The notes under the pieces: generated by a model | Databases searched by the model: none | Told to the model about the DNA's origin: nothing | What the model saw: the letters and a program-made list of their open reading frames with translations, nothing else | Part shown: piece after piece, positions 50,634-59,821 of the stretch | Numbering within the stretch: the first letter of the stretch is position 1 | Layout of the letters: each line of letters starts with the position of its first letter | Translations under genes and position numbers: made by a program | Assembly: GCA_035307765.1 (NCBI GenBank) | Contig: DATGHU010000044.1 | Location: forward strand, 186,001-250,000 | Source: a bacterium | GTDB taxonomy: Bacteria > Sysuimicrobiota > Sysuimicrobiia > Sysuimicrobiales > Segetimicrobiaceae | Length of the DNA stretch: 64,000 bases | Direction: 5' to 3'

Positions 50634-51549
50634 ACCGGATCCGCGGATCGACCGCGGCGTAGATGACGTCCACGGCGAGGTTGATCATCACGTACCCGAC
50701 CGCGACGAAGAGCACGACGCCCTGAACGAGCGGGAAATCCTTGTTCAGGATCGCGTTCACCAGGAGCTGGCCGATCCCGGGCCGGCCGAAGACGGTTTCG
50801 ATGATCACCGTCCCGGCCAAGAGGCTGCCGAACTGCAGCCCGAAGATCGTAATGATCGGGATCAGCGCGTTTTTCAGGCCGTGCCGCAGCACCACCCCGA
50901 GGTTCGCCAACCCTTTCGCCCGGGCGGTGGTCATGTACTCCATCCGCAACACCTCGAGCATGCTCGAGCGGGTGAGACGGGCGATGATCGCCGCCGCCCC
51001 CATCCCGAGCGCGAGCGCCGGCAGCGGCAGATGATCGAGCCCCCCCCCGCCGGCCGCCGGCAGCCATCCCAGGTGGAGGGAGAAGATGAAGATCAGCAGC
51101 AGGCCGAGCCAGAACGAGGGCATCGAGATCCCCACCAGGGCCACCATCATCGAGGCCAGGTCGATCCAGGAATTCTGGCGGACCGCGGCGATGATCCCGA
51201 GCGAGATCCCGAGGCCGCTGCTGAACGCGAGCGCGGCCACCGCGAGTTGCACCGTCGAGGGGAGGACCTCCAGGATCTCCCCGGTCACGGGACGCCGGTC
51301 GCGGATCGACTCTCCCAGGTCACCGTGGACGGCGTTCAAGACGAACCGGCCGTACTGGATGGCGAACGGATCGTTCAGGTGGAGCTGGGCGCGCATTCTC
51401 GCGATCTGCTCGGGGTTGGTCTGGAATTCGCTGAGCATCATCTTGACGGGGTCACCCGGAATGAGGAACAACATCGAGAACACGGCAAGGGACACCCCGA
51501 AGACGACCGGAAGAGTGACAAGCAGCCTCGCGGAGATATATCGGGTCAC
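50626..51549 (-). CDS. dppB: ABC transporter permease, oligopeptide/dipeptide (DppB) type
   Basis: A 307-residue permease with about six membrane helices. It begins YISARLLVTLPVVFGVSLAV and IPGDPVKMM, then DPFAIQYGRFVLNAVHGDLG near residue 60, RARGLANLG-type EAA loop (here YMTTARAKGLANLGVVLRHG) near 205, and ETVFGRPGIGQLLVNAILNK near 245, all typical of DppB/OppB. Located between the binding protein gene (57 bases away) and the dppC-like gene (overlap). A stable hairpin lies in the gap before it. Confidence 0.92.
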   Translation of the reverse strand: MTRYISARLLVTLPVVFGVSLAVFSMLFLIPGDPVKMMLSEFQTNPEQIARMRAQLHLNDPFAIQYGRFVLNAVHGDLGESIRDRRPVTGEILEVLPSTVQLAVAALAFSSGLGISLGIIAAVRQNSWIDLASMMVALVGISMPSFWLGLLLIFIFSLHLGWLPAAGGGGLDHLPLPALALGMGAAAIIARLTRSSMLEVLRMEYMTTARAKGLANLGVVLRHGLKNALIPIITIFGLQFGSLLAGTVIIETVFGRPGIGQLLVNAILNKDFPLVQGVVLFVAVGYVMINLAVDVIYAAVDPRIRYG

Positions 51550-51570
51550 GGCCCGCCCCTGAGCACGACG

Positions 51571-51600
51571 GGGCCGGGGCCGGTGCGCCGGCCCCGGCCC
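51571..51600 (-). other. strong hairpin between binding-protein and permease genes
   Basis: GGGCCGGGGCCGG and CCGGCCCCGGCCC form a perfect 13-base-pair stem with a TGCG loop. It lies seven bases after the binding-protein stop and 21 before the permease start. No T tract follows on the minus strand. Such intercistronic hairpins often protect the binding-protein message or cause partial termination, giving more binding protein than permease. Confidence 0.65.
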
Positions 51601-51606
51601 GGGTGG

Positions 51607-53205
51607 CTACTTCGCGATGTACACGTCGCTCAGCACGGGGTAGGCGGAGTAGTCGTACGTGGTGCCTTTGACGTTGCCCCGCAGCACCCACACCGAGTAC
51701 TCGTCCACCAGGGGGACGGTGACCGCCTGATCGACCAGGATCTTCTCGATCCGCGCGTAGATCGCCCGCCGCTTGGCGGGATCGAACTCCGCCGTGCCCG
51801 CGCTGATCAGCTTATCGACCTCAGGGTTCGAGTAGCACGCCCAGTTGAAGTTGCCGTGCACGTTGGCCGAATCGAACAGCGCGTACAACCCGTCCCAGTC
51901 GACGGCCCGCAGGAACATCACCGGTCCGTTGGTGGCGCAGTGGTAGTTGTCCTCGTACCACGGCGGCCTGGCCTGGCTCTTGATCCTGGCGTCGACCCCG
52001 AGCTGCAGGAGCTGGCCCTGCAGCAGCTCGATCTCCGGGAGGTTGCCGCCGCCGTAGTTGATCGAGTTGATGCTGAGCGTGAGGGGCTTCCCGTCCTTCA
52101 TCCGGATGTTGTTGGGCCCCATCTTCCAGCCGGCCTCGTCCAGGAGCTGCGCGGCTTTCTGCGGATTGTACGGGTACTCCGCGCACAGCGCGGGGGTGGC
52201 CAGCATCGCCTGGGTCAACGGGGCGCAGGCCGGCTTGCCCAGGCCCTTGTACACGGACTCCACGAACGCCGCGCGGCTGATCCCGTACTCCAGCGCCTGG
52301 CGGACCTTGAGGTCGTTGGTCGGCGCCAGCGTGACGTTGAGGAGCCAGATGCGCGGCGCGCCCGGATAGGGGCTGCGCTCTACCCGCAGGGCCTTGTCGC
52401 CCTCCAGCCGCGCCAGCACCGCGGCCGGGGTGTTCAGCGCGCTGATCATCTGCGTCTCCCCGGATTGGATCGTGGTCACCCGTGTCCCCGGCTCGGGGAT
52501 GATCTTGAACACGATCTTGTCCAGGTACGTCGGTCCCTGGTGGGTGCTCCAGGGTTCTTTGCGGTTGAAGTCCGGATTGCGGGCGATCGTGATGTGATCT
52601 TTCTGCGCATACTCGGTGACGAGGAAGGGGCCGCTGCCCACGGGCTTCTGGTTGACGGCGTCCCCCTGGGTGGGCGTCGTCTTCGGCGAGACCAGCGCCA
52701 GCGGGCCGCCCGCGGCGTAGGAAAGGAACGGCGCGTAGGCATCCTTGAAGCTCACCTGAACGGTGTAGTCGTCGATGACTTTGGAGCCCGCGTAGCCGGT
52801 CAGGTTGGCGAGCGCCCCGCCGGCCTTGAAGTGGGGATCGACGATCCGATCGAAGTTCCACTTCACCGCCGCGGCGTTGAGCGGGGCCCCGTCGCTGAAT
52901 TTGGCGTCTTTGCGGAGGGTAAAGGTGAACGACTTCCCGTCCGGGGACACCTTGTAGGCGGTGGCCAGCCAGGGCACGATCTTGCCGTCCAAGCCCTGGT
53001 ACAAGAGATTCTCCAGGACGCTCGAGGTGATCTGGTAGGTGACCGCGGACGGAGAAGCCTGCGGGTCGATCGTCGGGGGCTCCTGGTCGAGCCCGACCGT
53101 CAGCGTCCCGCCGCTCGGCGGCGCGGCCCCGACGCCGGTGCCGGCAGCCGCGAGGACGAGGACGACCACTCCCACGCCCCACCAGGTGTGTGGCCACGTT
53201 CGCAT
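51607..53205 (-). CDS. ABC substrate-binding protein, peptide/nickel (DppA/OppA) type
   Basis: A 532-residue exported binding protein of the large peptide-binding family. The signal peptide WWGVGVVVLVLAAAGTGVGA precedes APPSGGTLTVGLDQEPPTID. Later blocks include LVPWLA-type (here IVPWLATAYKVSPDGKSFTF), RKDAKFSDGAPLNAAAVKWN, GSGPFLVTEYAQKDHITIAR, LNVTLAPTNDLKVRQALEYG and DEYSVWVLRGNVKG. ATG 53205 has GGAGGG seven bases upstream; the frame stays open to 53241. It is the first gene of the seven-gene operon. Ligand unknown; peptides, opines, nickel-chelates and cyclic compounds are all seen in the family. Confidence 0.92.
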   Translation of the reverse strand: MRTWPHTWWGVGVVVLVLAAAGTGVGAAPPSGGTLTVGLDQEPPTIDPQASPSAVTYQITSSVLENLLYQGLDGKIVPWLATAYKVSPDGKSFTFTLRKDAKFSDGAPLNAAAVKWNFDRIVDPHFKAGGALANLTGYAGSKVIDDYTVQVSFKDAYAPFLSYAAGGPLALVSPKTTPTQGDAVNQKPVGSGPFLVTEYAQKDHITIARNPDFNRKEPWSTHQGPTYLDKIVFKIIPEPGTRVTTIQSGETQMISALNTPAAVLARLEGDKALRVERSPYPGAPRIWLLNVTLAPTNDLKVRQALEYGISRAAFVESVYKGLGKPACAPLTQAMLATPALCAEYPYNPQKAAQLLDEAGWKMGPNNIRMKDGKPLTLSINSINYGGGNLPEIELLQGQLLQLGVDARIKSQARPPWYEDNYHCATNGPVMFLRAVDWDGLYALFDSANVHGNFNWACYSNPEVDKLISAGTAEFDPAKRRAIYARIEKILVDQAVTVPLVDEYSVWVLRGNVKGTTYDYSAYPVLSDVYIAK

Positions 53206-53389
53206 CCCAACATCCCTCCCCTGTATGCGAGACGTACGCACCGGCGGATCCTGTGACGCTGCTGGGTAACGGAGGCGAGTGTAGGGTGCGGTCGCGGTGC
53301 CGCGACCGGGCGCTCCGGTGCGGGGTCAGCCGACCCCGATGGAATGATTCGGCGGAAACCTCCGGGCCCCTTGGTGGGTGCGGAGGCCG

Positions 53390-54430
53390 TCAGCCGGCGC
53401 GGGCGGGGTGGCCGGGGGCGGGGAAGATCACCTCGCGCAGATACCGGGCCGCGTCCTCCGGGGGGACCGTATTAATGTAGAACCCCGACCCCCATTCGAA
53501 CCCGGCGACCTGCGACAGGCGCGGGATGATTTCGATGTGCCAGTGGTAGAAGTGGGCCACCTTCGCGTCGTAGGGCGCGGTGTGGATGATGAAGTTGTAC
53601 GGCGGGTTGCTGAGGCAGTGGTAGAGCCGCCCCAGCGTGTCGTGCATGGCTTCCGCCAGCGCGGGGATCTGCGCTTCGGTCAGGCTGCCGAAGGCGGCCT
53701 CGTGCCGTTTGGGCATCAGCCAGCACTCGAACGGGCACCACGCGGCGAACGGGGCGAAGGCGACGAACTCGCCGTTTTCCCAGACCACCCGGGTCTGTGT
53801 CGCCGCCTCCTGGCCGAGGAGGTCGCAGTAGACGCAGCGGCCCTCCCGGGCGAAGTAGGCCTGTGCGCCTTCGAGTTCCTCCGTCGCCCGCTTCGGCACG
53901 ATCGGCAGCGCGATCAGCTGGGTGTGCGGATGGCTGAGGGACGCACCGGCGGAACGACCGTGATTGCGGAACAGCAGCAGGTATTTGAAGCGCTCGTCCC
54001 GATCCAGATCGCGGTACCGTTCGCGATACATCCAGATCGCCGACGCCAGCTGCGCCGGGGTCATCGTCGCCGGATGGAGGGCGTGATGAGGGGTCTCGAT
54101 GATGACCTCGTGCGCCCCCACGCCGCCCATCGTCTCAAAGATTCCGTCAATCGTCGCGGCGGTCGAGCCTTCGATCCGCAGAGCCGGGAATTTGTTTGGG
54201 ACGACCCGCACCTCCCACCCCGGCGAGTTGGCGAGGGTGCCGGGGCGCCGCACCGCCGCGATCTCCGGCGGCGTCTTGGCCTCCTGCCCCTCGCAGAACG
54301 GGCAGGAGGCGGAATGGTTGGGTGTCGTCTCCTGCTGCGGGAAGTCCGTCGGACGCGCCGCGCGTTCGGTGGCGATGATGACCCAGCGTCGAGTGATCGG
54401 GTCTTTGCGGAGCTCAGGCACTGCGCACAT
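53390..54430 (-). CDS. galT: galactose-1-phosphate uridylyltransferase
   Basis: A 346-residue enzyme of the histidine-triad superfamily that exchanges UMP between UDP-glucose and galactose 1-phosphate. Seen: LRKDPITRRWVIIATERAAR at the start, CPFCEGQE at residues 43-50 (zinc Cys pair), GAHEVIIETPHH near 105, and GASLSHPHTQ with the catalytic His-Pro-His at 167-169. HWHIEIIPR and AGFEWGSGFYINTVPPE lie near the C-terminus. It could also be the related ADP-glucose/phosphate adenylyltransferase type. It follows glgA by 138 bases on the same strand. Confidence 0.9.
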   Translation of the reverse strand: MCAVPELRKDPITRRWVIIATERAARPTDFPQQETTPNHSASCPFCEGQEAKTPPEIAAVRRPGTLANSPGWEVRVVPNKFPALRIEGSTAATIDGIFETMGGVGAHEVIIETPHHALHPATMTPAQLASAIWMYRERYRDLDRDERFKYLLLFRNHGRSAGASLSHPHTQLIALPIVPKRATEELEGAQAYFAREGRCVYCDLLGQEAATQTRVVWENGEFVAFAPFAAWCPFECWLMPKRHEAAFGSLTEAQIPALAEAMHDTLGRLYHCLSNPPYNFIIHTAPYDAKVAHFYHWHIEIIPRLSQVAGFEWGSGFYINTVPPEDAARYLREVIFPAPGHPARAG

Positions 54431-54568
54431 CCTTTCGTCAGCTATTGGTGCACGAAGCGGCAGAGTCTCAGACCTGTTTCGCAGCGATCGACCCCCTCAC
54501 CATTCTGCTCGAGATCCGGCCGTCTGGCATTCGTCCGTTCGAAGGAGATGCACTATCGGCCGGAGGGT

Positions 54569-56050
54569 TCATCGGGATGCCCCCCGCGCCTGGGTGGCGC
54601 GCCGGTAGGCGTCGACGTAGCGGGCGGCGGAGCGCTTCCAGGAGAAGTCCTGGCGCATCCCCACCGACTGGAGCCGCCGCCACACGGCAGGTTCGCGGAA
54701 CGCGGCAAGCGCCCGGCTGGCCGCCCCCAGCAGCGCCTCCGGAGCGTACGGCTCAAAGACAAACCCGTTGGCCGTCCCCCGGACGAGGGTATCGGGGGTG
54801 GCATCGACGATCGTATCGGCCAATCCCCCGGTCTTCCGCACCACGGGGACGGTGCCGTACCGCAGGCTGTACAGCTGATTCAAGCCGGAGGGTTCGTATC
54901 TGGACGGCATGAGGAACAGGTCGGCCCCCGCCTCGATCCGATGGGCGAGGGTCTCATCGAACCCCAGGGTGACCGCGGCGCGTCCCTTGAACCGCTCGTG
55001 GATCTTCCGAAACCGCGTGTGATAGACCGGGTCACCGGTGCCGAGCAGCGCGAACTGCGCCCCCCAGCCCAGAATCGTTTCAATCGTCGCAGCGACCAGG
55101 TCGAGGCCTTTTTGGTCGGCGAGTCGCGTGATCATCCCGATCAGCGGTGCCCGGGAATCGAGGTCAAGCCCGAGGGTGCGCCGCAGCTCCTCCTTGCACG
55201 CGGCCTTGCCCGTGAGATCCTCCGGCGTGAAGCGGGCGGGGATCAGCGGGTCCGTGGCCGGATCCCAGGCGCCGTAGTCGACGCCGTTCAGGATGCCGAC
55301 GAGCACGTCCGCGCGCTCCCGCAGCACGCCCTCCAGGCCGCACCCGAACTCTTCGGTCTGGATCTCCCGCGCGTACTGCTCGCTGACCGTGCTGAGCAGG
55401 TCCGCGAAGATCACCCCGCCCTTGAGGAGATTGATCTTTCCATAGAACTCGATTCCCCGCGGGGTGAACAGGTCGCTGGGCAGCCCGGTGACGGGAAGCC
55501 GCTCCGCGGGAAACAGACCCTGGTACGCCAAGTTGTGGACGGTAAAGAGGGTCCCGGTCTCCGCGCACACCGCATCGCGCGGTTCGACCCGCAGCCAGAC
55601 GGGGAGCAACGCGGTCTGCCAGTCCTGGCAGTGCAGCACGTCCGGCGTCCATCCGAGATGCCGGAGCAGGGCCTGCGTCCCGCGGCAGAAGACGGTAAAC
55701 CGTTCCAGGTTGTCGGCGTAGTCCCGGGCCCCCTCACCGTACAACCCTTGACGGTCGAACGCCGCGTCGTTGGCGATCAGGTACACGGGGACCGGGCCCC
55801 CCGGCAGGCGGCCCTCGAAGAACTGCACCTCGGTCCGATCGTCGCCGAGGGGAACCGGCGCGCCGCCGAGGGCGCGGAATCCGAACCGTCCGCGCTCGAT
55901 CGTCCGGTATCCCGGAAGGATCAGGCGAACGTCACACCCCATCTCCGCCAGCGCGGGAGGGAGCGCCCCGGCCACATCGGCGAGCCCGCCGGTTTTGGCG
56001 AAGGGAACCGCTTCCGAGGTGCACACGCAGACCCGGAGCGCCGCGGTCAC
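54569..56050 (-). CDS. glgA: glycogen/starch synthase (ADP-glucose type)
   Basis: A 493-residue GT5 glycosyltransferase that elongates glycogen from ADP-glucose. Seen: AVPFAKTGGLADVAGALPPA near residue 14-33 with the nucleotide-binding KTGGL, LHCQDWQTALLPVWL near 140, TVHNLAYQGLFP near 165, ILNGVDYGAWDPATD near 255, and SRYEPSGLNQLYSLRYGTVP near 390, followed by VRKTGGLADTI with the second KTGGL. GTG 56050 overlaps the stop of the upstream cupredoxin-like gene (GTGA). With galT downstream, this is a sugar-nucleotide/storage-polysaccharide unit. Confidence 0.93.
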   Translation of the reverse strand: MTAALRVCVCTSEAVPFAKTGGLADVAGALPPALAEMGCDVRLILPGYRTIERGRFGFRALGGAPVPLGDDRTEVQFFEGRLPGGPVPVYLIANDAAFDRQGLYGEGARDYADNLERFTVFCRGTQALLRHLGWTPDVLHCQDWQTALLPVWLRVEPRDAVCAETGTLFTVHNLAYQGLFPAERLPVTGLPSDLFTPRGIEFYGKINLLKGGVIFADLLSTVSEQYAREIQTEEFGCGLEGVLRERADVLVGILNGVDYGAWDPATDPLIPARFTPEDLTGKAACKEELRRTLGLDLDSRAPLIGMITRLADQKGLDLVAATIETILGWGAQFALLGTGDPVYHTRFRKIHERFKGRAAVTLGFDETLAHRIEAGADLFLMPSRYEPSGLNQLYSLRYGTVPVVRKTGGLADTIVDATPDTLVRGTANGFVFEPYAPEALLGAASRALAAFREPAVWRRLQSVGMRQDFSWKRSAARYVDAYRRATQARGASR

Positions 56051-56421
56051 GGCCGGACCGTGAGGCTGCTGGCCGGTGAATCGGTCCCCGGGCGCCCTCC
56101 GAGCAGCCGGTAGGTTCCCGGTTTGCTGAAGGTCACGTCCAGGCTCCCCGTGCCCTCCGGTGGGAGGTCGGCGACTTGGGCCACGACCCCCATTCCCTGC
56201 ACCGTGAACGTGTGGTCTTCGCGGCCGGCGTTGAGGATCGCGAACCGGACGGAGCCGGGGTGGAGGAGGATGACCGCGGGATCCAGCGTCGTGTCGGTGA
56301 GGGTGATGCGGATTTCCTCGGGTTTGACGGCGCGGGTCAGCCGGCGCCAGAGGGTGTGCGTGGTCGCGGCGGCGATGAAGAGGAGGGTGATCGCGGAGAG
56401 GCCGAGCGCCGCCACGCGCAT
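56047..56421 (-). CDS. membrane-anchored cupredoxin-like protein, copper loop degenerate
   Basis: A 124-residue protein. An N-terminal hydrophobic span (LGLSAITLLFIAAATTHTLW) is followed by a cupredoxin-like domain: IRITLTDTTLDPAVILLHPG, VRFAILNAGREDHTFTVQGM and DVTFSKPGTYRLLGGRPG. In functional cupredoxins the last loop carries Cys and His ligands; here it reads YRLLGGRPG, so a type 1 copper site is unlikely. ATG 56421 is the best start, though the frame is open further upstream. It overlaps glgA by four bases. It may be a structural or sensory domain. Confidence 0.65.
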   Translation of the reverse strand: MRVAALGLSAITLLFIAAATTHTLWRRLTRAVKPEEIRITLTDTTLDPAVILLHPGSVRFAILNAGREDHTFTVQGMGVVAQVADLPPEGTGSLDVTFSKPGTYRLLGGRPGTDSPASSLTVRP

Positions 56422-56695
56422 CGGATGTCCCACCCTGCGCGCGCTCGGGAGGCGGCCGCGGCCTCTTCCCGGTCGGGGTCGCCCGATCTCGATAGCCACG
56501 TCCCCGAAAGTTCGCCGCGCGCAAAACGCGGTCCTTCCCCGCCGGCGCACGCGGGCCGCGGAAGGAAGGTCCGCCCAGGGCCACCCGGTCCCGCGGGAGG
56601 AGGAAGACGTCTGCCGGGACCGGAACATACGGGGCGCCCGCCGCGCAGATTTGGCGGAAGCGGCCCGCGCGGCCGGTTGCCAAGGAGGTGTCGAC

Positions 56696-57928
56696 GTGTA
56701 TCGGTTTCTTCGAGGACTGCCCGTGCTGGTGCTGGTTCCCGCGCTCTTTCTGAGCCTGGTGACGACCGGTCAGCCCGCGGTGTCGGAGATCAAGATCGGG
56801 GCGGTACTCCCGCTCACCGGACCGTTTGTCGCCTCGGGCACCTACTTTCGCCAGGGGTACGGCATGGCCGTCGACGAGGTCAACCAGGCCGGGGGACTGG
56901 ACGTCGGCGGCGCGAAGTACCGGATCGCCCTCACGATCCTCGACGACGGCAGCGACGCGACGCGCTCCCGGAGCCTGGTGGAGAAACTCGTGACCGACCA
57001 GCACGTGAACTTTCTCCTGGGCGGATACGACACGTCGTTGGTCGAGGCGCAGGAGGTTGTCCCGGACCAATACAAGATCCCGTACGTCGAGGGGGGCGGG
57101 GCGGCGTCGGAGATCTTCAAGCGCGGCTACAAATACGTCTTCGGCACGCTGGCCAGTATCTACAACATGGGCAAGTTCACGGTGGAGTTCATTACCGCTC
57201 AGCAGGCCGCCGGCAAGCTGCCCAAGCCCTTGACGATCGCCCTGGTGTGGGAGAACACCGACCACGGGAAAGACTACGAGACGGCGCTGGTCGAAGAGGC
57301 CCAAAAGCACCCGGACCTGTTCAAGGTCGTGCTGAACCAGCCGTTTCAATTGAACGGGAGCGACTTCAGCCCGCTCCTCCAGCAGGTCAAAGCGGCAAAC
57401 GCGCAGGCATTCCTCTCCGATGCCCACCTGCCGGACTACATTACGATGCACCGGCAGTACCTGCAGCTGGGCCTGTACCATCAGTTCGTCTCCTACGGTG
57501 GCCGCGGCCCGGATCAGAAAGGGCGGCAGGCCCTCGGCCCCGGGGCCGATTACCTCGTGGCGGCGGTGTGGTGGACCCCCGCGCTGAAGGACCCGGCCTC
57601 CCAGCTCTTCACCGACAAGTACACCAAGCAGTATCATCAGGTGCCGGACTGGTTCCAGGCGGTTTCGTACGACACGGCTCGGGTGCTCTTCCAGGCCATC
57701 CGGGAGGCCCACAGCCTCGGCGGGCCGGCCGTCCGCGACGCGTTGTCGAAAACCGTGATGCACAACTCGCTCCTGCCGGGCGGCACCATCCGCTTCACGG
57801 CGGACGGGCAGATCGTGGCTCCGTACGTGATGGTGCAGAACACCCCGGGCAATACGGTCCGCATCATCTGGCCGCAGAAGCTCCCGGAGGCCCGAGACCC
57901 GATCCTCCCCCTGCCGCACGTGCAGTAG
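56696..57928 (+). CDS. livK: branched-chain amino acid-type ABC binding protein
   Basis: A 410-residue exported type 1 binding protein. The signal is RFLRGLPVLVLVPALFLSLV with cleavage near residue 25. Mature blocks are IKIGAVLPLTGPFVASGTYF, YGMAVDEVNQAGGLDVGGAK, LLGGYDTSLVEAQEVVPDQY and LTIALVWENTDHGKDYETAL. AAGGAGG precedes GTG 56696. It heads a complete livKHMGF operon. The family takes up leucine-type amino acids but also amides, urea and aromatic acids; ligand unknown. The 274-base gap upstream is divergent with the cupredoxin-like gene. Confidence 0.92.
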   Translation: MYRFLRGLPVLVLVPALFLSLVTTGQPAVSEIKIGAVLPLTGPFVASGTYFRQGYGMAVDEVNQAGGLDVGGAKYRIALTILDDGSDATRSRSLVEKLVTDQHVNFLLGGYDTSLVEAQEVVPDQYKIPYVEGGGAASEIFKRGYKYVFGTLASIYNMGKFTVEFITAQQAAGKLPKPLTIALVWENTDHGKDYETALVEEAQKHPDLFKVVLNQPFQLNGSDFSPLLQQVKAANAQAFLSDAHLPDYITMHRQYLQLGLYHQFVSYGGRGPDQKGRQALGPGADYLVAAVWWTPALKDPASQLFTDKYTKQYHQVPDWFQAVSYDTARVLFQAIREAHSLGGPAVRDALSKTVMHNSLLPGGTIRFTADGQIVAPYVMVQNTPGNTVRIIWPQKLPEARDPILPLPHVQ

Positions 57929-57954
57929 CGCGGCGGCGGGCCGAGGCGGGCGGC

Positions 57955-58836
57955 GTGTTCTCAGCACAGAACCTGATCGCGGTCGGGATCGCCGCGCTCC
58001 TGACCGCGGGGTTGTACGCGGTGATGTCGTACGGCCTGGCGATTATCTACGGGGTCATGAAAGTGATCAACCTCAGCCACGCCGGGTTCCTGATGCTGGG
58101 GGCGTTCATGACCCTGGTGTACTTTCAGCAGTGGCACCTCGACCCAATCCTCGGTGCGTTTGTCAACCTGCCCGTGTTCTTCGGCGTGGGGTGGGTGGTG
58201 CACCGCGTCCTGGTCCGGCGCGTGGTCAGGGCGTTGCCGATCGCGTCCCTCCTCCTGCTGTTCGGCGTGTGGCTCGTCCTCCAAAACCTCGCCCTGGCGA
58301 TTTGGGGGGGCGAGGACCAATCGATCATCACCGCGTACACCTACAAAGCCCTGGCCGTATTCGGCTTCCGGATCCCGGTCACGCGCCTCATCGTGTTTGT
58401 CGTGGCCCTCGGTGTCCTCTCTATCCTCCACTTCGCGCTGGGGCATACCTATCTGGGGAAGGCGCTCCGCGCCACCGTGCAGGACCCCACCGCGGCGCTG
58501 CTTGTGGGCATCGACACCGAACGGATCAGCTCGTGGGCGTTCGGGCTCGGCACCGCCTTCGCCGCGTTCGCCGGCAGCCTCCTCACCCTGCTCTTCAGCT
58601 TCAACCCCGACTTCGGCGGCGCGTTCCAACTCAAGAGTTTCACGATCATCGTGCTGGGCGGATTGGAGAATCTCCCGGGGGTGGCGGTGGGGGCGGCCAT
58701 CCTCGCCTTCGCGGAATCGTACGCCGTGCTGTTCATGCGGGCCAGCCTGCAGAACGTGATCGCCTACGCCCTCCTCGTCGTGGCGCTCATCGTGATGCCC
58801 GGCGGAGTGGGGCAACTGCTGGGGAACCGTTCCTGA
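57955..58836 (+). CDS. livH: branched-chain amino acid-type ABC permease (LivH)
   Basis: A 293-residue permease with about eight membrane helices. Seen: LTAGLYAVMSYGLAIIYGVM then KVINLSHAGFLMLGAFMTLV near residue 35, FALGHTYLGKALRATVQDPT near 163, SSWAFGLGTAFAAFAGSLLT, and SFTIIVLGGLENLPGVAVGA near 230, the standard LivH pattern. GTG 57955 lies 26 bases after the livK stop. Pairs with livM. Confidence 0.92.
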   Translation: MFSAQNLIAVGIAALLTAGLYAVMSYGLAIIYGVMKVINLSHAGFLMLGAFMTLVYFQQWHLDPILGAFVNLPVFFGVGWVVHRVLVRRVVRALPIASLLLLFGVWLVLQNLALAIWGGEDQSIITAYTYKALAVFGFRIPVTRLIVFVVALGVLSILHFALGHTYLGKALRATVQDPTAALLVGIDTERISSWAFGLGTAFAAFAGSLLTLLFSFNPDFGGAFQLKSFTIIVLGGLENLPGVAVGAAILAFAESYAVLFMRASLQNVIAYALLVVALIVMPGGVGQLLGNRS

Positions 58837-58846
58837 CCACGGGCTG

Positions 58847-59821
58847 ATGGTGCGCTCCGCCCGGTCCCTGCTCCCGGCCCCCGCGCTCGGTTTCCTCCTC
58901 GCCTCGGTCCCGTTCTTATTTCCGCGAAACATCACGCTCCTCAACTTGGGCTTCCTGACCTTTCTGTTCGTGGCGCAGGGGATCGCCTGGAACATTCTCG
59001 GTGGGTTCGCCGGCTACGTGTCGTTCGGCTACGCGGCGTTCTACGGTCTGGGCGCCTACACGACGGCGCTCCTCTGGCTCGCGGGCTGGCCGCCGGTCCT
59101 CACCTACCCTCTGGCCGGCTTCGTGGCCGCGGCATTCTCGCTGGTCGTGGGGGTGCCGACCCTGCGCCTCGTGGGGCCCTACTTCTCGATTGCCACGATC
59201 GGCGTTGGGGAGGCGATGCGGATCCTGATGCTCAACCTGGACCGGATCACCGGCGGCGCCTCCGGCTTGAACCTGCCGACGTCGGTGCCGTCCAAGGCGT
59301 GGTTCTACCTGGTCGGGCTGATGTTCGCGATCGGGGCGCTGGCCGTCGCCGCGGCGGTCCGCCGCTCGCGATTCGGACTGGGGCTTCTGGCGCTCCGGAT
59401 GGACCAGGAGGCGGCCGAGGCCCTGGGGGTGCGCACCGCGCTGTTCAAGAACATGGCCCACACCCTCAGCGCGTTCATCGTCGGGGCCTGCGGGGGGCTG
59501 TACGCCACCTACCTTCAGTTTGTGCACCCCGACACCGTGTTCAGCTTCACCCAGAGCATCAGCCTGGTGCTGATCGCGCTGATCGGCGGGCTCGGCACCT
59601 TATGGGGGCCGGTGCTGGGGGGGGTGATTTTCTACGTCGTCCAGGACTATCTGCAGACGAGTTATCCGACCTTTCACCTGCTGGTCTACGGGGTGCTCTT
59701 GATCCTTATCCTCCTCTTTGAGCCGAGAGGCCTGGTCGGTGTGGCCGGGCGCTTTCGGCGGTCGCCGATGCTCCCCCCCGGACCCGGGGCGGCGGGATCC
59801 GGCGCGGGGGAGGTGCGATGA
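58847..59821 (+). CDS. livM: branched-chain amino acid-type ABC permease (LivM)
   Basis: A 324-residue permease with about nine membrane helices. Seen: FVAQGIAWNILGGFAGYVSF near residue 38, GYAAFYGLGAYTTALLWLAG, GPYFSIATIGVGEAMRILML near 105, SRFGLGLLALRMDQEAAEAL near 175, and LIGGLGTLWGPVLGGVIFYV near 245. ATG 58847 lies ten bases after the livH stop, and its own stop overlaps livG (ATGA). Confidence 0.92.
   Translation: MVRSARSLLPAPALGFLLASVPFLFPRNITLLNLGFLTFLFVAQGIAWNILGGFAGYVSFGYAAFYGLGAYTTALLWLAGWPPVLTYPLAGFVAAAFSLVVGVPTLRLVGPYFSIATIGVGEAMRILMLNLDRITGGASGLNLPTSVPSKAWFYLVGLMFAIGALAVAAAVRRSRFGLGLLALRMDQEAAEALGVRTALFKNMAHTLSAFIVGACGGLYATYLQFVHPDTVFSFTQSISLVLIALIGGLGTLWGPVLGGVIFYVVQDYLQTSYPTFHLLVYGVLLILILLFEPRGLVGVAGRFRRSPMLPPGPGAAGSGAGEVR

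Noticed and set aside
54569-57967. A single 1132-codon minus-strand gene
   Set aside because: Only the part from 54569 to 56050 is glycogen synthase; the rest is antisense to livK and overlaps the cupredoxin-like gene.
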